Origin: Leifsonia xyli
GTDB taxonomy: Bacteria > Actinomycetota > Actinomycetes > Actinomycetales > Microbacteriaceae
Length of the DNA: 64,000 nucleotides
NCBI GenBank assembly: GCA_003243275.1
Contig: QFQR01000006.1
Location: 124,001-188,000, forward strand
Direction: 5' to 3'
The position numbers and the translations under genes were made by a program. Below the pieces are notes generated by a model, which had not been told where the DNA came from, did not search any database, and saw only the letters and a program-made list of their open reading frames with translations. Below, one piece after another: positions 26,534 to 36,780 of the stretch (the first letter of the stretch is position 1; every line of letters starts with the position of its first letter).

Positions 26534-27121
26534 CTAGCTGCGCCGGCGTGTCGCGATCAGCGCGATCGTCACGGCGGCCCCGACGGCGACCACCGCCACG
26601 ATGATCCACACGGCGGTGCCGAGCGGGAACGTGGATGCGTCATCGTCTGCCGGCGCGGTCGCGTCGGGGGTGGGTGCCGGGGCGGCCTCCCCGCAGCTCG
26701 CCGGCGTGGTGGTGCCCTCGGCTGTCGCCTCACCCGTCCAGGTGAAGGGGATCGTGTCGCCGACCGGGTGGCCGTCGTCCGACACCACCTGCCATTCGAG
26801 CACGTAGTCGCCTGCCGGCCCGATCGCGGCGGGCATCGAGAGCGTCGCATCCGCTACCGTGAGGCAGCCGTCACCGTAGTAGAGCCCGTCCGGGCCGAGG
26901 ACCCGGAGCGCGAACGCGGCGGTTCCGGCGCTCGCCAGCAGCGGCTCGTTCATGGTGACTGAGAACTCGGCAGGCAGTTCGGCGATCGTCGAGCCGGCCG
27001 CGGGCGTCGAGCTCGCGATCCCGCTGTGCGCGCTCGCCGGAAGGGGGGTGATGATCGTGAGGAAGGTCGCCGCGGCGAGCGCGACGAGGGCCGCGCGGGC
27101 GCGGCGGACGTGGGTGGACAT
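26534..27121 (-). CDS. copC: CopC-domain copper-binding protein, membrane-anchored
   Basis: A 195-residue exported protein. A signal peptide (residues 1 to about 31, ending PASA) would leave His as the new N-terminus of AHSGIASSTPAAGSTI, the copper-binding start typical of CopC. The CopC beta-sandwich spans about 31-130 (ELPAEFSVTMNEPL, YVLEWQVVSDDGHPVGDTIPF, with the second His in DDGHPV). A Thr/Pro/Asp linker and a C-terminal helix with RRR anchor it outside the membrane. It binds copper in the periplasm-like space; no CopD is fused or adjacent, but an upstream membrane protein may partner it. Confidence 0.9.
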   Translation of the reverse strand: MSTHVRRARAALVALAAATFLTIITPLPASAHSGIASSTPAAGSTIAELPAEFSVTMNEPLLASAGTAAFALRVLGPDGLYYGDGCLTVADATLSMPAAIGPAGDYVLEWQVVSDDGHPVGDTIPFTWTGEATAEGTTTPASCGEAAPAPTPDATAPADDDASTFPLGTAVWIIVAVVAVGAAVTIALIATRRRS

Positions 27122-27197
27122 GGGTCTCCTGGGGTCGGTTCTCGAGTGCGGGTTGTTCGCGGGCGCGCCGACATCCGGCCGGGACCGGCCGGGAAGG

Positions 27198-27797
27198 TCA
27201 GGCGCAGGCGACCCGCGGCGGACCCCGCCGGGTGATCGCGTCGCGCAGGGCCGTGACGGCGTGCCCCCCGAGGTGCTGCGCTGCCCGCGCTGCGGGACGG
27301 CCCGTGGGGGAGGGGATGCGGATGCCGAGCGAGCGCACCAGGAACCCGCCGAGTCGGGCGAGGATCGCCCACACCCTGCCCTCGAGACGGCGAAGATAGG
27401 CGACCGTCAGCACTCCCGCGACGAGGTGGGCGAGCCACATGCCGCCGCCGCCCTGCGTCACGGCGGATGCCGGATCGGCGACGAGCGCGAACATCCGGTT
27501 GTGATGCGCCCCGGTCGACGACACGGTCGCCCCGGTGCCGAGGAGCGAGAACGCGAGGTGGAAGGCGAGCTGTGCGATCGCGACCGCGACCGCGGTGCGG
27601 ATGAGGCCGAGCGGACGGCCTGCGACCCGTCTGCCGACGGCGATCGTGCCGACGGCGGTCGCGAACACGCCCCCGAGCACGAGAGCGATCGGCGAGGGTG
27701 CTGGCCCGCCGCCCGCCAGGTGCGAGGCCGCCGCGAGCAGGGTGGCGACGCCACCGAGCAGCATCCCGCGCAGCAGGCGGGCGGCTCTCGGGGTCAT
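27198..27797 (-). CDS. Multi-pass membrane protein upstream of copC
   Basis: A 199-residue integral membrane protein with about five hydrophobic helices (residues about 10-30, 36-52, 62-85, 88-105 and 125-145) and the His-containing segment STGAHHNRMFAL plus GGGGMWLAHLVAG, which could ligate metal. I do not recognise the family. It precedes copC by 76 bases on the same strand, so a role in copper handling is likely but inferred. The ATG at 27797 is chosen because the first helix begins soon after; upstream extension is Gly/Arg-rich low-complexity sequence. Confidence 0.65.
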   Translation of the reverse strand: MTPRAARLLRGMLLGGVATLLAAASHLAGGGPAPSPIALVLGGVFATAVGTIAVGRRVAGRPLGLIRTAVAVAIAQLAFHLAFSLLGTGATVSSTGAHHNRMFALVADPASAVTQGGGGMWLAHLVAGVLTVAYLRRLEGRVWAILARLGGFLVRSLGIRIPSPTGRPAARAAQHLGGHAVTALRDAITRRGPPRVACA

Positions 27798-27966
27798 GGT
27801 TCCAGGGTAGCCGCGACCGCAGACCCAGGTCGCGCGGCCGGCGCTGCCCCACGAATGCGTGCCCCGCGAACCGGGGGCGGCGCGCCGACACGTTAATCCG
27901 CCAGACATCGGTCTCTGTCACCGGGACGGGTTAGGCTCTCGATACCGCTTCGGAGGGGAGAACGGC

Positions 27967-29244
<1,278 letters not shown>

Positions 29245-29260
29245 CATCCGGCCCCCGCTC

Positions 29261-29281
29261 GCGCCGCGGCACCCGCGGCGC
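29261..29281. terminator. Hairpin after clpX
   Basis: GCGCCGCGG-CAC-CCGCGGCGC, 9-bp perfect stem with a 3-base loop, 17 bases beyond the stop and without a T-tract. Confidence 0.4.
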
Positions 29282-29296
29282 AGGCTCGGACGCCAA

Positions 29297-29302
29297 TAGG
29301 CT
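29297..29302 (+). promoter_or_regulatory. -10 box of probable leaderless benE promoter
   Basis: TAGGCT eight bases before the ATG at 29311, with no Shine-Dalgarno sequence. Confidence 0.4.
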
Positions 29303-29310
29303 CGGGTTCC

Positions 29311-30507
29311 ATGCGCGCATCCGACACCGCCCAGCCGATCGGCGCGGGCATCGTCGGTGCCGTCACCGGGTTCGCGAGCTCGTTCGCGCTCGTCGTCGCG
29401 GGGTTGCAGGCGGTCGGCGCGAGCCCCGCGGAGGCGGCGTCCGGCCTGCTCGCCCTCTGCCTGCTGCAGGGGGTGCTCGCGATCGGCTTCGGCCTGCGGT
29501 ATCGGATGCCGCTCGCCTTCGCGTGGTCGACCCCCGGTGCCGCGCTGCTCGTCGCGGCGCAGGCGACGACGGGCGACTACCGCGCCGCGGTGGGCGCGTT
29601 CCTGCTGTGCGGGGTGCTGCTCGTGCTCACCGGGCTCTGGCCGGCGCTCGCGCGTGCCATGACCCGCATCCCGCGGGCGATCGCGAGCGCCATGCTCGCC
29701 GGCATCCTGTTCCCGATCTGCCTCGCGCCCGTGCTCGCCTCGGTGCAGTTGCCCGCACTGGCCCTGCCGGTGGTGATCGTGTGGCTGATCGTGGCGCGGC
29801 TCGCACCGCGCGGGGCGGTTCCCGCTGCGGTGGTGACGACGATCGTCGTCGTGGCGGTGTCGGGGGAGGCCGCCGACCTCGCGGGTGCGCGCCTGCTGCC
29901 GACGCTCACGCTCAGCTGGCCGAGCCTCGACCCTGCGGTGCTGGTGAGCCTCGGCGTGCCGCTCTACATCGTCACGATGGCGGGTCAGAACGTGCCGGGG
30001 TTCGCCGTGCTCACGACCTTCGGCTACCCGCATCCGCCTGCCCGCGCGATCCTCGTGGGTTCGGGTGCCGCCACGGCGCTCGGGTCGGTCTTCGGCGGCT
30101 ACACCCTCAACCTCGCCGCGATCACGGCCGCCATGATGGCGGGGCCGGATGCGCACCCCGACCGTGATCGACGCTGGGTCGCGTCGGTGGCGGGTGGGGC
30201 GGCCTACCTCGTGCTCGGGCTCGGGGCGGGCGCCGCGGCGGTGCTCGTGGCGGTGAGCCCGCCGATCCTCATCACGGCCGTCGCGGGGCTCGCCCTGTTC
30301 TCGGCGTTCGCGACCGCCGCGACGACCGCGCTGGAGCAGTCCGCGACGCGTGTGGTGGCGGTGCTGACCTTCCTCGTGGTGGCCTCGGGCGTCACGATCG
30401 CGGGGATCGGCTCCGCGTTCTGGGGCCTCGTCGTCGGCGGGGTCGCGATGCTCGTGCTCACCTGGCGGCCGCGCCGGCGGCGTGCTGCCGGGGCGGGGGC
30501 AGAATAG
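29311..30507 (+). CDS. benE: BenE-family benzoate/aromatic acid transporter
   Basis: A 398-residue polytopic membrane protein of the BenE family (benzoate:H+ symporter type), with about 11-12 hydrophobic helices. Typical stretches are FAWSTPGAALL, AGILFPICLAPV, MAGQNVPGFAVLTTFGY and AITAAMMAGPDAHPD, which match the family's conserved substrate region and cytoplasmic loop. No aromatic degradation genes are nearby, so the substrate is open. It ends five bases before the next gene and may be co-transcribed with it. Confidence 0.9.
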   Translation: MRASDTAQPIGAGIVGAVTGFASSFALVVAGLQAVGASPAEAASGLLALCLLQGVLAIGFGLRYRMPLAFAWSTPGAALLVAAQATTGDYRAAVGAFLLCGVLLVLTGLWPALARAMTRIPRAIASAMLAGILFPICLAPVLASVQLPALALPVVIVWLIVARLAPRGAVPAAVVTTIVVVAVSGEAADLAGARLLPTLTLSWPSLDPAVLVSLGVPLYIVTMAGQNVPGFAVLTTFGYPHPPARAILVGSGAATALGSVFGGYTLNLAAITAAMMAGPDAHPDRDRRWVASVAGGAAYLVLGLGAGAAAVLVAVSPPILITAVAGLALFSAFATAATTALEQSATRVVAVLTFLVVASGVTIAGIGSAFWGLVVGGVAMLVLTWRPRRRRAAGAGAE

Positions 30508-30512
30508 AGCGG

Positions 30513-31832
30513 GTGACCCACACCGTCCGTCCGCGGCTGAGCGCGCGTTTCCGCGCCACCTTCGCGGATCCGGTGCTGCGCTCGCTCACGGTGGCGACGC
30601 TCATCAGCACGGTCGGGCGGGGCATCTCGCTCACCCTGGTGGTGCTCTACCTGTCGCTCGTGGTGCGGCTGCCCGCGGAGCAGGTGGCCCTGGTGTTCGC
30701 GATCGGCGCGGGTGTCGGCATCGGTGCCTCGTATTTCGGCGGGCATCTCGCCGACAGCCTTTCGGCGCGGTGGATGCTGGTCGGCGGCGTCGTGCTCTCG
30801 GGGCTCGCGCTCGCGTCGGTGGCGCTCGTGACCGAGCTCTGGGCTGCGATCGTGGTCGAGTCGCTCATCTCGGCGACCCTCGGCGCGAACGGCTCGGTGC
30901 GCTCGGCGATCATCGCGCGGGCGTTCACGGCGGAGTCCCGCGTGACGAGTCGTGCGGTGCTCCGCACCGTCACCAACGTCGGGATCACGCTCGGCACGGG
31001 GGTGGGGGCCATCGCGCTCGCGCTCGGCACGCCCGAGGCCTACCGCACGATCCTCGTGCTGGGTGGGCTGAGCTACGCCGCGAGCGCGCTGCTGCTGCTG
31101 CGCCTGCCGGATCGGGTCGACGCGCCGCGGGGCGCCGCGCGGGCGGCGGGCGCGGGAGCGGCGGATGCGGATGCGGCGGATGCGGATGCGGGCTCGGATG
31201 CGGCTGCCGCTCCCGCGGCCGGCCCCGCGCGTGGCCCGTGGCGCGACCCGCGCTACCTGCTGTTCTCGGCACTCGCGGCGGTGTTCGCGATCCAGTTCGT
31301 GGTGCTGAGCGTCGGCATCCCTCTCTGGGTCGCGCACGACACGGTCGCGCCCGAATACCTGGTGTCGATCATGATCGTCGTCAACACCGTGCTCGTGATC
31401 GCCCTGCAGGTGCCGCTTTCGCGTGGCACCCACGAGCTGCGGCGTGCGGGAACGGTGGCGGCGGTCGCGGGGGTGCTCATGGCGCTCGCCTGTGTGCTCT
31501 ACGGCGCGAGCGGGGGCACCTCGCTCGTGGCGACGGTGGTGCTGCTCGTCGCGGCCTCCGTGTTGCACGCGCTCTCCGAGGTGCTCTCGCAGGCGGGAGC
31601 GTGGGGCTTGAGCTTCGAGCTCGCCGACCCCCGGCGTGCGGGTGCCTATCAGGGCATGTTCTCGATGACGTTCGCGATCGCGTCGATGGTGGGCCCGTTC
31701 CTCATCACCTGGACGGCGATCAGCATGGGGTTCGCGGGCTGGCTCATCCTCGCCGCGATGTTCCTCGCCGCGGCGCTCGGGGTCACGGTCATCGCGCGCC
31801 GTGCCGCGCGAGATGTTGCGGTTTCGGCGTGA
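30513..31832 (+). CDS. MFS transporter
   Basis: A 439-residue major facilitator with 12 hydrophobic segments. The A-motif-like loop is GASYFGGHLADSLSARW after helix 2. The cytoplasmic linker between the halves (residues about 205-240) is Ala/Asp-rich and encoded by GCGGATGCG repeats, so it is probably unstructured. Similar proteins are drug or metabolite exporters; no substrate can be assigned. The start is GTG, five bases after benE. The last residues, DVAVSA, and the stop are encoded by the left arm of family B repeat copy 3, so the original C-terminus may have been replaced. Confidence 0.85.
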   Translation: MTHTVRPRLSARFRATFADPVLRSLTVATLISTVGRGISLTLVVLYLSLVVRLPAEQVALVFAIGAGVGIGASYFGGHLADSLSARWMLVGGVVLSGLALASVALVTELWAAIVVESLISATLGANGSVRSAIIARAFTAESRVTSRAVLRTVTNVGITLGTGVGAIALALGTPEAYRTILVLGGLSYAASALLLLRLPDRVDAPRGAARAAGAGAADADAADADAGSDAAAAPAAGPARGPWRDPRYLLFSALAAVFAIQFVVLSVGIPLWVAHDTVAPEYLVSIMIVVNTVLVIALQVPLSRGTHELRRAGTVAAVAGVLMALACVLYGASGGTSLVATVVLLVAASVLHALSEVLSQAGAWGLSFELADPRRAGAYQGMFSMTFAIASMVGPFLITWTAISMGFAGWLILAAMFLAAALGVTVIARRAARDVAVSA

Positions 31833-31873
31833 TGTGGGCCGCGCGCGCCCCACATCACGCCGAAACCGCAACA
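31814..31873. repeat. Family B 60-bp palindromic repeat, copy 3
   Basis: TGTTGCGGTTTCGGCG...CGCCGAAACCGCAACA with central ATGTGGGCCGCGC and complement. It overlaps the last 19 bases of the MFS gene and ends one base before the stop of the convergent reductase gene, so it may also end transcription from both sides. Confidence 0.88.
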
Positions 31874-31874
31874 G

Positions 31875-32801
31875 TCAGGAGTTCTCGGCGCGCCCCTGCC
31901 GCCAGTAGCCCATGAAGGCGACGGCGCGGCGGTCGATGCCGAGCTCCTTCACGAGGTGACGGCGGATGCCGGTGATCGTTCCGGCCTCACCCGCGAGCCA
32001 GGCGTAGAGCGGCGCGCTCTTGAGCGCCGCGCCGCCCCGCGCGTTCCGCGGCACCTCCCACAGCAGGCCCTCCTCGATGTCGACCTCCTCGGGCTCGGCA
32101 CCCGGATGCGCCTCGAGCAGCTCGGCCGCGACCTCGGCCACCCGCGCGAGGAGCGCCTCGCCGTGCGGCCGGCTCGCGCGCGCGAGTGCATGCACCACGA
32201 AACCCGGATGCGCGGGCAGATACGCCGCATCCGCCGCATCCGGCAGCTCCACGACGACCGTGCCGCGCGCATCCGCGGGCAGCTGTTCCAGGATGCGCGC
32301 GATCGCCGGCGCCGCGGTCTCGTCGCCCGCGAGGAGATGGTGGTCGCTCCTCGCGGGCGGCACGAAGTCGATGCCGCCGTGCGGTCCCGGGTGCGCGGCC
32401 CGCGGCCCCAGCACCAGCACCTCGTCGCCGAGCGCCGCATCGATCGCCCAGCGGGCTGCGGGGCCGTCCGGGCCGTGCAGCGCGAAGTCGACGATCAGGT
32501 TCTCGCCCTCGAATCCGCGGATCGTGTAGGTGCGGAACGGCGGACGCTGCTCGGCGGGCATGGCCCGCCAGGCCGCGTACCACTCGGCATCGAGGGGCAT
32601 CGCGTCGATGCCCTGCGGGCTCGGCGGCACGACCTTGATGCGCTGGTCGAATCCGGGATCGGCGAGCAGCTCCGCATCGAGCGGACGCAGCACGAAGCGA
32701 CGGAAGGTCGGCGTGAGGTCGTCGATGCGCGCGACGGCCAGGCGTGCGAACGCCCAGGGCTCGAGCGCGACGCGGTCGGTGGTGGGGGCTTCAGCGGACA
32801 T
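31875..32801 (-). CDS. Siderophore-interacting protein (ferric-siderophore reductase)
   Basis: A 308-residue SIP-family flavin reductase that releases iron from imported ferric siderophores in the cytoplasm. FAD-binding motif RTYTIRGF (residues about 92-99, RxYTxR), nucleotide-binding strand LLAGDETAAPAIARIL, and C-terminal signature AFMGYWRQGRAE. Its start overlaps the ATPase stop by 11 bases, making it the last gene of the fep-like operon, which confirms siderophore rather than vitamin B12 uptake as the most likely role. Confidence 0.94.
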   Translation of the reverse strand: MSAEAPTTDRVALEPWAFARLAVARIDDLTPTFRRFVLRPLDAELLADPGFDQRIKVVPPSPQGIDAMPLDAEWYAAWRAMPAEQRPPFRTYTIRGFEGENLIVDFALHGPDGPAARWAIDAALGDEVLVLGPRAAHPGPHGGIDFVPPARSDHHLLAGDETAAPAIARILEQLPADARGTVVVELPDAADAAYLPAHPGFVVHALARASRPHGEALLARVAEVAAELLEAHPGAEPEEVDIEEGLLWEVPRNARGGAALKSAPLYAWLAGEAGTITGIRRHLVKELGIDRRAVAFMGYWRQGRAENS

Positions 32802-33591
32802 GGTGCCTTCCGATCGGGACGACGAGCGGGGTTTCCGACACGGGGTCGGGGATGACGTGGCTGCGGATGCCGAACACCTGCTCCACGAGTTCGGGCGTGA
32901 GGATCTCGCCGGGCGCCCCGCTCGCGACGATGCGCCCCTCGCTCATGGCGACGAGCTCGTCCGCGTAGCGCGCGGCGAGGTTCAGGTCGTGCAGCACCAT
33001 GACGATCGTCGTGCCGCGGCGCTGTCCGAGCTCGGCGAGCAGGTCGAGCACCTCGATCTGGTGGGCGACGTCGAGGAAGGTGGTGGGCTCGTCCAGCAGC
33101 AGGATCTCGGTCTCCTGCGCGAGGGCCATCGCGATCCAGACCCGCTGCCGCTGCCCGCCCGAGAGCTCGTCGACGCTGCGCTCCGCGAGCTCGCTCGTGC
33201 CGGTCGCCTCGAGCGCTGCCGCGACCGCCTCGTAGTCGTGCGCGTTCCAGCGGGCGAGGAGGCGCTGGTGCGGATGCCGCCCGCGGCCGACCAGATCGGC
33301 CACCGTGATGCCTTCGGGGGCGAGCGGGCTCTGCGGAAGCAGTCCGAGCACCCGGGCGATCTGCTTCGAGGCCCGGGAGGTGAGGGGAGCCCCGTCGAGC
33401 AGGATCTCGCCGCTCGTCGGGGAGAGCAGGCGTGCGAGCGCGCGCAGCAGCGTCGACTTGCCGCATCCGTTCGCCCCGACGATCGCGGTGATGCGCCCGG
33501 GGGCGATGTCGAGGTCGAGGCTCTCGACGACCGTGCGGTCGCCGTAGGCGAGGGTCACCTCCCGCGCCTGGAGGCGGTGGTCGAGCGTCAT
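32791..33591 (-). CDS. Siderophore ABC transporter ATPase
   Basis: A 266-residue FecE/FepC-type ATPase: Walker A GANGCGKSTLL (about residues 38-48), Q-loop GLLPQSPLAPEG, signature DELSGGQRQRVWIAMALAQ, Walker B ILLLDEPTTFLD and switch His in VLHDLNLAARY. It powers import through the two permeases encoded immediately upstream; its ATG overlaps the permease stop by 4 bases. Confidence 0.95.
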   Translation of the reverse strand: MTLDHRLQAREVTLAYGDRTVVESLDLDIAPGRITAIVGANGCGKSTLLRALARLLSPTSGEILLDGAPLTSRASKQIARVLGLLPQSPLAPEGITVADLVGRGRHPHQRLLARWNAHDYEAVAAALEATGTSELAERSVDELSGGQRQRVWIAMALAQETEILLLDEPTTFLDVAHQIEVLDLLAELGQRRGTTIVMVLHDLNLAARYADELVAMSEGRIVASGAPGEILTPELVEQVFGIRSHVIPDPVSETPLVVPIGRHHVR

Positions 33592-34670
33592 AGGGTGCCT
33601 CCCTGGCGGGTGGTGCGGGCGAGCAGGTAGATGAGGAAGGGGGCGCCGAGGGCTCCCGTGACGACGCCGACGGGGTAGCGCGCGTCGAAGGCGAACTGCC
33701 CCACGAGGTCGGCGGTGAGCACGAGGAAGGCGCCGACGAGGCCCGCGGGCAGCAGCAGCGAAGCGCCCGGACCGATCAGGCGTGCGGCGATCGGTCCCGC
33801 CATGAAGGCGACGAAGGCGATCGGCCCGGCGGCCGCGGTGGCGAAGGCGAGCAGCGCGACCGCGCCGAGGATGAGGGCGAGCCGTGCGAGCGGCACCCGC
33901 ACACCGAGCGCAGCGGCGGTCTCATCGCCCAGTCGCAGCGCGCCGAGGTCGCGGGAGAGCGCGAGCAGGATCGGCAGCAGCAGGAGCGAGGCGCCCGCGA
34001 GCGGCAGGATGCCGGACCAGGTGGCACCGTTGAGACTGCCCGCGAGCCACTGCATCGCGGCGGGCATGTCCCAGTCGGAGGCGCGCGAGAGCACCCAGGC
34101 GACGATGCTCTGCAGCATCGCCGCGACGCCGATCCCGATGAGGATCAGCCGCGCGCCGGAGAAGCCGCGCCGCGAGGCGAGCAGGTAGATGGCGAGCGCG
34201 GTGACGAGTGCGCCGCCGAGGGCGAAGAGGGCGACTCCCGCCCCGCTGAGCGAGAGCACCACGACGCCGAAGACGCCCGCGGCGCTCGCGCCCCAGGTGA
34301 TGCCGATGATGTCGGGGGAGGCCAGCGGATTGCGCAGCATGGTCTGGAAGGTGACCCCCGCGACGCCGAAGGCGAAGCCCGCGAGCAGGCCGAGGCTCGC
34401 GCGCGGCAGGCGCAGCTCGCCCACCGTGAAGGTGGCGCCGGGCACCGTCTCGCCGAGGAGCACCCGGATGACGTCGTCGGGCGGGTAGAAGGTCTTGCCG
34501 ATCATGAGGCTCGTCGCGAAGGCGGCGACGACGAGCACGGCGAGCAGCACCGTGCGGGCGAGCCGCGCGCGGGCGCGGCGGCGGCGTCCCGCGATGAGCC
34601 CCGCGAGCGCGCCGTCGTTCCGCTCGGCGCGGGCGTCGGGTTGGGCCGCGGATGCCGTGACGGCGCTCAC
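33588..34670 (-). CDS. FecCD-family siderophore permease (second)
   Basis: A 360-residue BtuC/FecCD-type permease with about ten helices. Family landmarks: RLPRASLGLLAGFAFGVAGVTFQTMLRNPLASPDIIGI, GSLNGATW, LRLGDETAAALGV (coupling region) and GPIAFVAFMAGPIAARLIG. The GTG at 34670 overlaps the upstream permease stop by 4 bases (GTGA). The Arg-rich cytoplasmic N-terminus (residues 25-40) is typical. Together with the first permease it forms the heterodimeric membrane channel. Confidence 0.93.
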   Translation of the reverse strand: MSAVTASAAQPDARAERNDGALAGLIAGRRRRARARLARTVLLAVLVVAAFATSLMIGKTFYPPDDVIRVLLGETVPGATFTVGELRLPRASLGLLAGFAFGVAGVTFQTMLRNPLASPDIIGITWGASAAGVFGVVVLSLSGAGVALFALGGALVTALAIYLLASRRGFSGARLILIGIGVAAMLQSIVAWVLSRASDWDMPAAMQWLAGSLNGATWSGILPLAGASLLLLPILLALSRDLGALRLGDETAAALGVRVPLARLALILGAVALLAFATAAAGPIAFVAFMAGPIAARLIGPGASLLLPAGLVGAFLVLTADLVGQFAFDARYPVGVVTGALGAPFLIYLLARTTRQGGTL

Positions 34671-35713
34671 AGTTCCCGCACCTTCCGGCGGCGGGCGAGC
34701 GCGATGAACACGGGGGCGCCGATGAGTGCGGTGACGATCCCCACCTCGACCTCGTCGGGGCGCGCGATGACGCGACCCACGACATCCGAGGCGGTCAACA
34801 GCACGGCGCCGACGAGGGCCGAGAAGGGCAGCAGCCAGCGGTGGTCGGTGCCGACCAGCAGCCGGCACAGGTGCGGCACGATGAGTCCGACGAAGCCGAT
34901 GGGGCCGGCGATCGCGGTCGCGGCCCCGCACAGGATGAAGGCACCCGCCGCCGAGATGACGCGGGTGCGGCCGACGCGCTCGCCGAGCCCGGTGGCGACG
35001 TCGTCGCCGAGCGCGAGCGAGTTCATGCCGCGGGCCATCAGGAGCACGAGGAGCGCGCCGATCGCGAGCGCGGGCACGACGATCGCGATGCGATCCCACA
35101 CGGCACCCCCGACGCCGCCGATCTGCCAGAACCGGAACGCGGTCATCTCCTGCACGCGCGGGAGCAGGATCGCGCTCACGAGCGAGCCGAGCGCCGCGGT
35201 CGTGGCGGCTCCCGCGAGGGCGAGCTTGAGCGGCGTCGCGCCCCCGCGACCGAGCGAGCCGATCGCGTAGACGAAGACGCCAGCGGCCGCGGAGCCGATG
35301 ATCGCGACGACGAGCACCGCGACCGGGTCGGAGAGCGAGAAGAAGGCCATCCCGGTGACCACCGCGAGCGAGGCGCCCATCGAGAGCCCGAGGATGCCGG
35401 GGTCGGCGAGCGGATTGCGGGTGACGGCCTGCAGGGTCGTTCCCGAGAGGGCGAGCGCGGCACCCACGAGGATGGCGAGCACCGTGCGCGGGATGCGCGC
35501 GGCGACGGCCGCCGCCCCGATGCTCGTGGTATCGCCGCTGAGGCCCGCGAGCACCTCGTCGAAGGAGACCACGCGCGTGCCGACCGCGAGGGAGAACGCG
35601 GAGGCGAGGGCGAGCGCGGCGAGTGCCGCGACGATCCAGGCGACACGGACCGCCGCCGGACGCCGCAGGGTTGCGGCATCCGGCGGGGTCAGCGAGCCGG
35701 TGGCGGTGGTCAC
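34667..35713 (-). CDS. FecCD-family siderophore permease (first)
   Basis: A 348-residue BtuC/FecCD-type permease, about ten helices. Landmarks: RIPRTVLAILVGAALALSGTTLQAVTRNPLADPGILGLSMGAS, MNSLALGDDVATGLGERV and GPIGFVGLIVPHLCRLLVG, where GLIVPHxxR is the strong family signature. Its ATG overlaps the binding-protein stop by 4 bases. Confidence 0.94.
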   Translation of the reverse strand: MTTATGSLTPPDAATLRRPAAVRVAWIVAALAALALASAFSLAVGTRVVSFDEVLAGLSGDTTSIGAAAVAARIPRTVLAILVGAALALSGTTLQAVTRNPLADPGILGLSMGASLAVVTGMAFFSLSDPVAVLVVAIIGSAAAGVFVYAIGSLGRGGATPLKLALAGAATTAALGSLVSAILLPRVQEMTAFRFWQIGGVGGAVWDRIAIVVPALAIGALLVLLMARGMNSLALGDDVATGLGERVGRTRVISAAGAFILCGAATAIAGPIGFVGLIVPHLCRLLVGTDHRWLLPFSALVGAVLLTASDVVGRVIARPDEVEVGIVTALIGAPVFIALARRRKVREL

Positions 35714-36729
35714 CCGGCCTGGGCGGCGAACAGGGCGAAGTAGTCGCCGAGGGTGTAGCCGATCGAGAGCGGGGAGGGGTTCGCGGATGCGGCGAGCGGC
35801 GTCGCATCCGGGAGGATCACGACGCGCCCCGCGGCGATCGCCGGGATCTTGGAGAGCAGCGGGTCGGCCTGCAGCTGCGCGACGAGGTCGCCCTTCGGGT
35901 CGCCGTAGGTGACGAAGATGTCGACGTCGGCGAAGCGCTCGGCCTCCTCCGAGCTCACCGAGGTGTAGAAGGCGTCGCTCTTGGCCGACTCCTCCGCGAC
36001 GACGCTCGGCACCGGGAAGCCGAGGCCCTCGAGGAAGCCGGGGCGTGTGTCCTGGGAGGTGTAGAAGCCGATCTGGCTGAAGTCGGACGGGTCGATGAAG
36101 GAGAACAGGATCTTCTTGTCCTTGATGATGGCGTTCGCCTCGAGCGTCGAGTTGATCTCGCTGTCGAGTTCTGCGATGAGCGCCTCGCCTTCCTTCGCGA
36201 GGCCCAGGGCCGTCGAGTTCATGCGGATCAGCTCGTCGAGCGGGGTGCCCCAGGCGACCTCCGGGTAGGCGACGACGGGGGCGATCTTCGAGAGCGTGTC
36301 GTAGTCCTCCTGGGTGAGGCCGGAGTAGGCGGCGAGGATCACATCCGGCTGGGTGTCGGCGACGGCTTCGAAGTCGATGCCGTCGTCTTCGTTGAACAGC
36401 ACGGGGGTCTTGGCGCCGAGCTCGTCGAGCTTCTCCTCGACCCAGGGCAGCACGCCGTCGCCGTCGTCATCGCCCCAGGTGGCCTCGGACATGCCGACCG
36501 GCACGACGCCGAGGGCGAGCGGCACCTCCTGGTTCGACCAGGCGACGGTCGCGACGCGCGTGGGCTTGGCCTTGATGGTGGTCTTGCCGTAGACGTGCTC
36601 GATCGTCACGGGGAACGCGGATGCGTCGCCCGGCACGCTGCCCGCGGTCTCGGGGGTGGTGCTGGGCGCGCAGGCCGACAGCACGAGTGCTGCGGCGGCG
36701 ACGACCGGAAGGGTGCGGAGAACGCGCAC
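35710..36729 (-). CDS. Iron-siderophore substrate-binding lipoprotein
   Basis: A 339-residue FepB/FhuD-type binding protein. It has a lipoprotein signal with lipobox LSAC (Cys20), then a mature domain starting FPVTIEHVYGKTTIKAKPTRVATVAW, a pattern of periplasmic_binding_2 proteins, with the connecting long helix around residues 180-200. It captures ferric siderophore outside the membrane. The start is GTG with GAGAGG upstream. First gene of the five-gene operon; two IdeR/DtxR-like boxes precede it. No siderophore biosynthesis genes are in the window, so it may use foreign siderophores. Confidence 0.94.
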   Translation of the reverse strand: MRVLRTLPVVAAAALVLSACAPSTTPETAGSVPGDASAFPVTIEHVYGKTTIKAKPTRVATVAWSNQEVPLALGVVPVGMSEATWGDDDGDGVLPWVEEKLDELGAKTPVLFNEDDGIDFEAVADTQPDVILAAYSGLTQEDYDTLSKIAPVVAYPEVAWGTPLDELIRMNSTALGLAKEGEALIAELDSEINSTLEANAIIKDKKILFSFIDPSDFSQIGFYTSQDTRPGFLEGLGFPVPSVVAEESAKSDAFYTSVSSEEAERFADVDIFVTYGDPKGDLVAQLQADPLLSKIPAIAAGRVVILPDATPLAASANPSPLSIGYTLGDYFALFAAQAG

Positions 36730-36755
36730 GAGGATCCTCTCGATGGGGAGTGGGG

Positions 36756-36774
36756 GAAGGTGAGGCTCACCTAA
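36756..36774 (-). promoter_or_regulatory. IdeR/DtxR-like iron box 1
   Basis: On the minus strand TTAGGTGAGCCTCACCTTC, agreeing with the DtxR/IdeR consensus TTAGGTTAGCCTAACCTAA at about 15 of 19 positions, 27 bases upstream of the binding-protein start. Predicts repression by Fe(II)-loaded IdeR. Confidence 0.7.
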
Positions 36775-36780
36775 CTCGGG

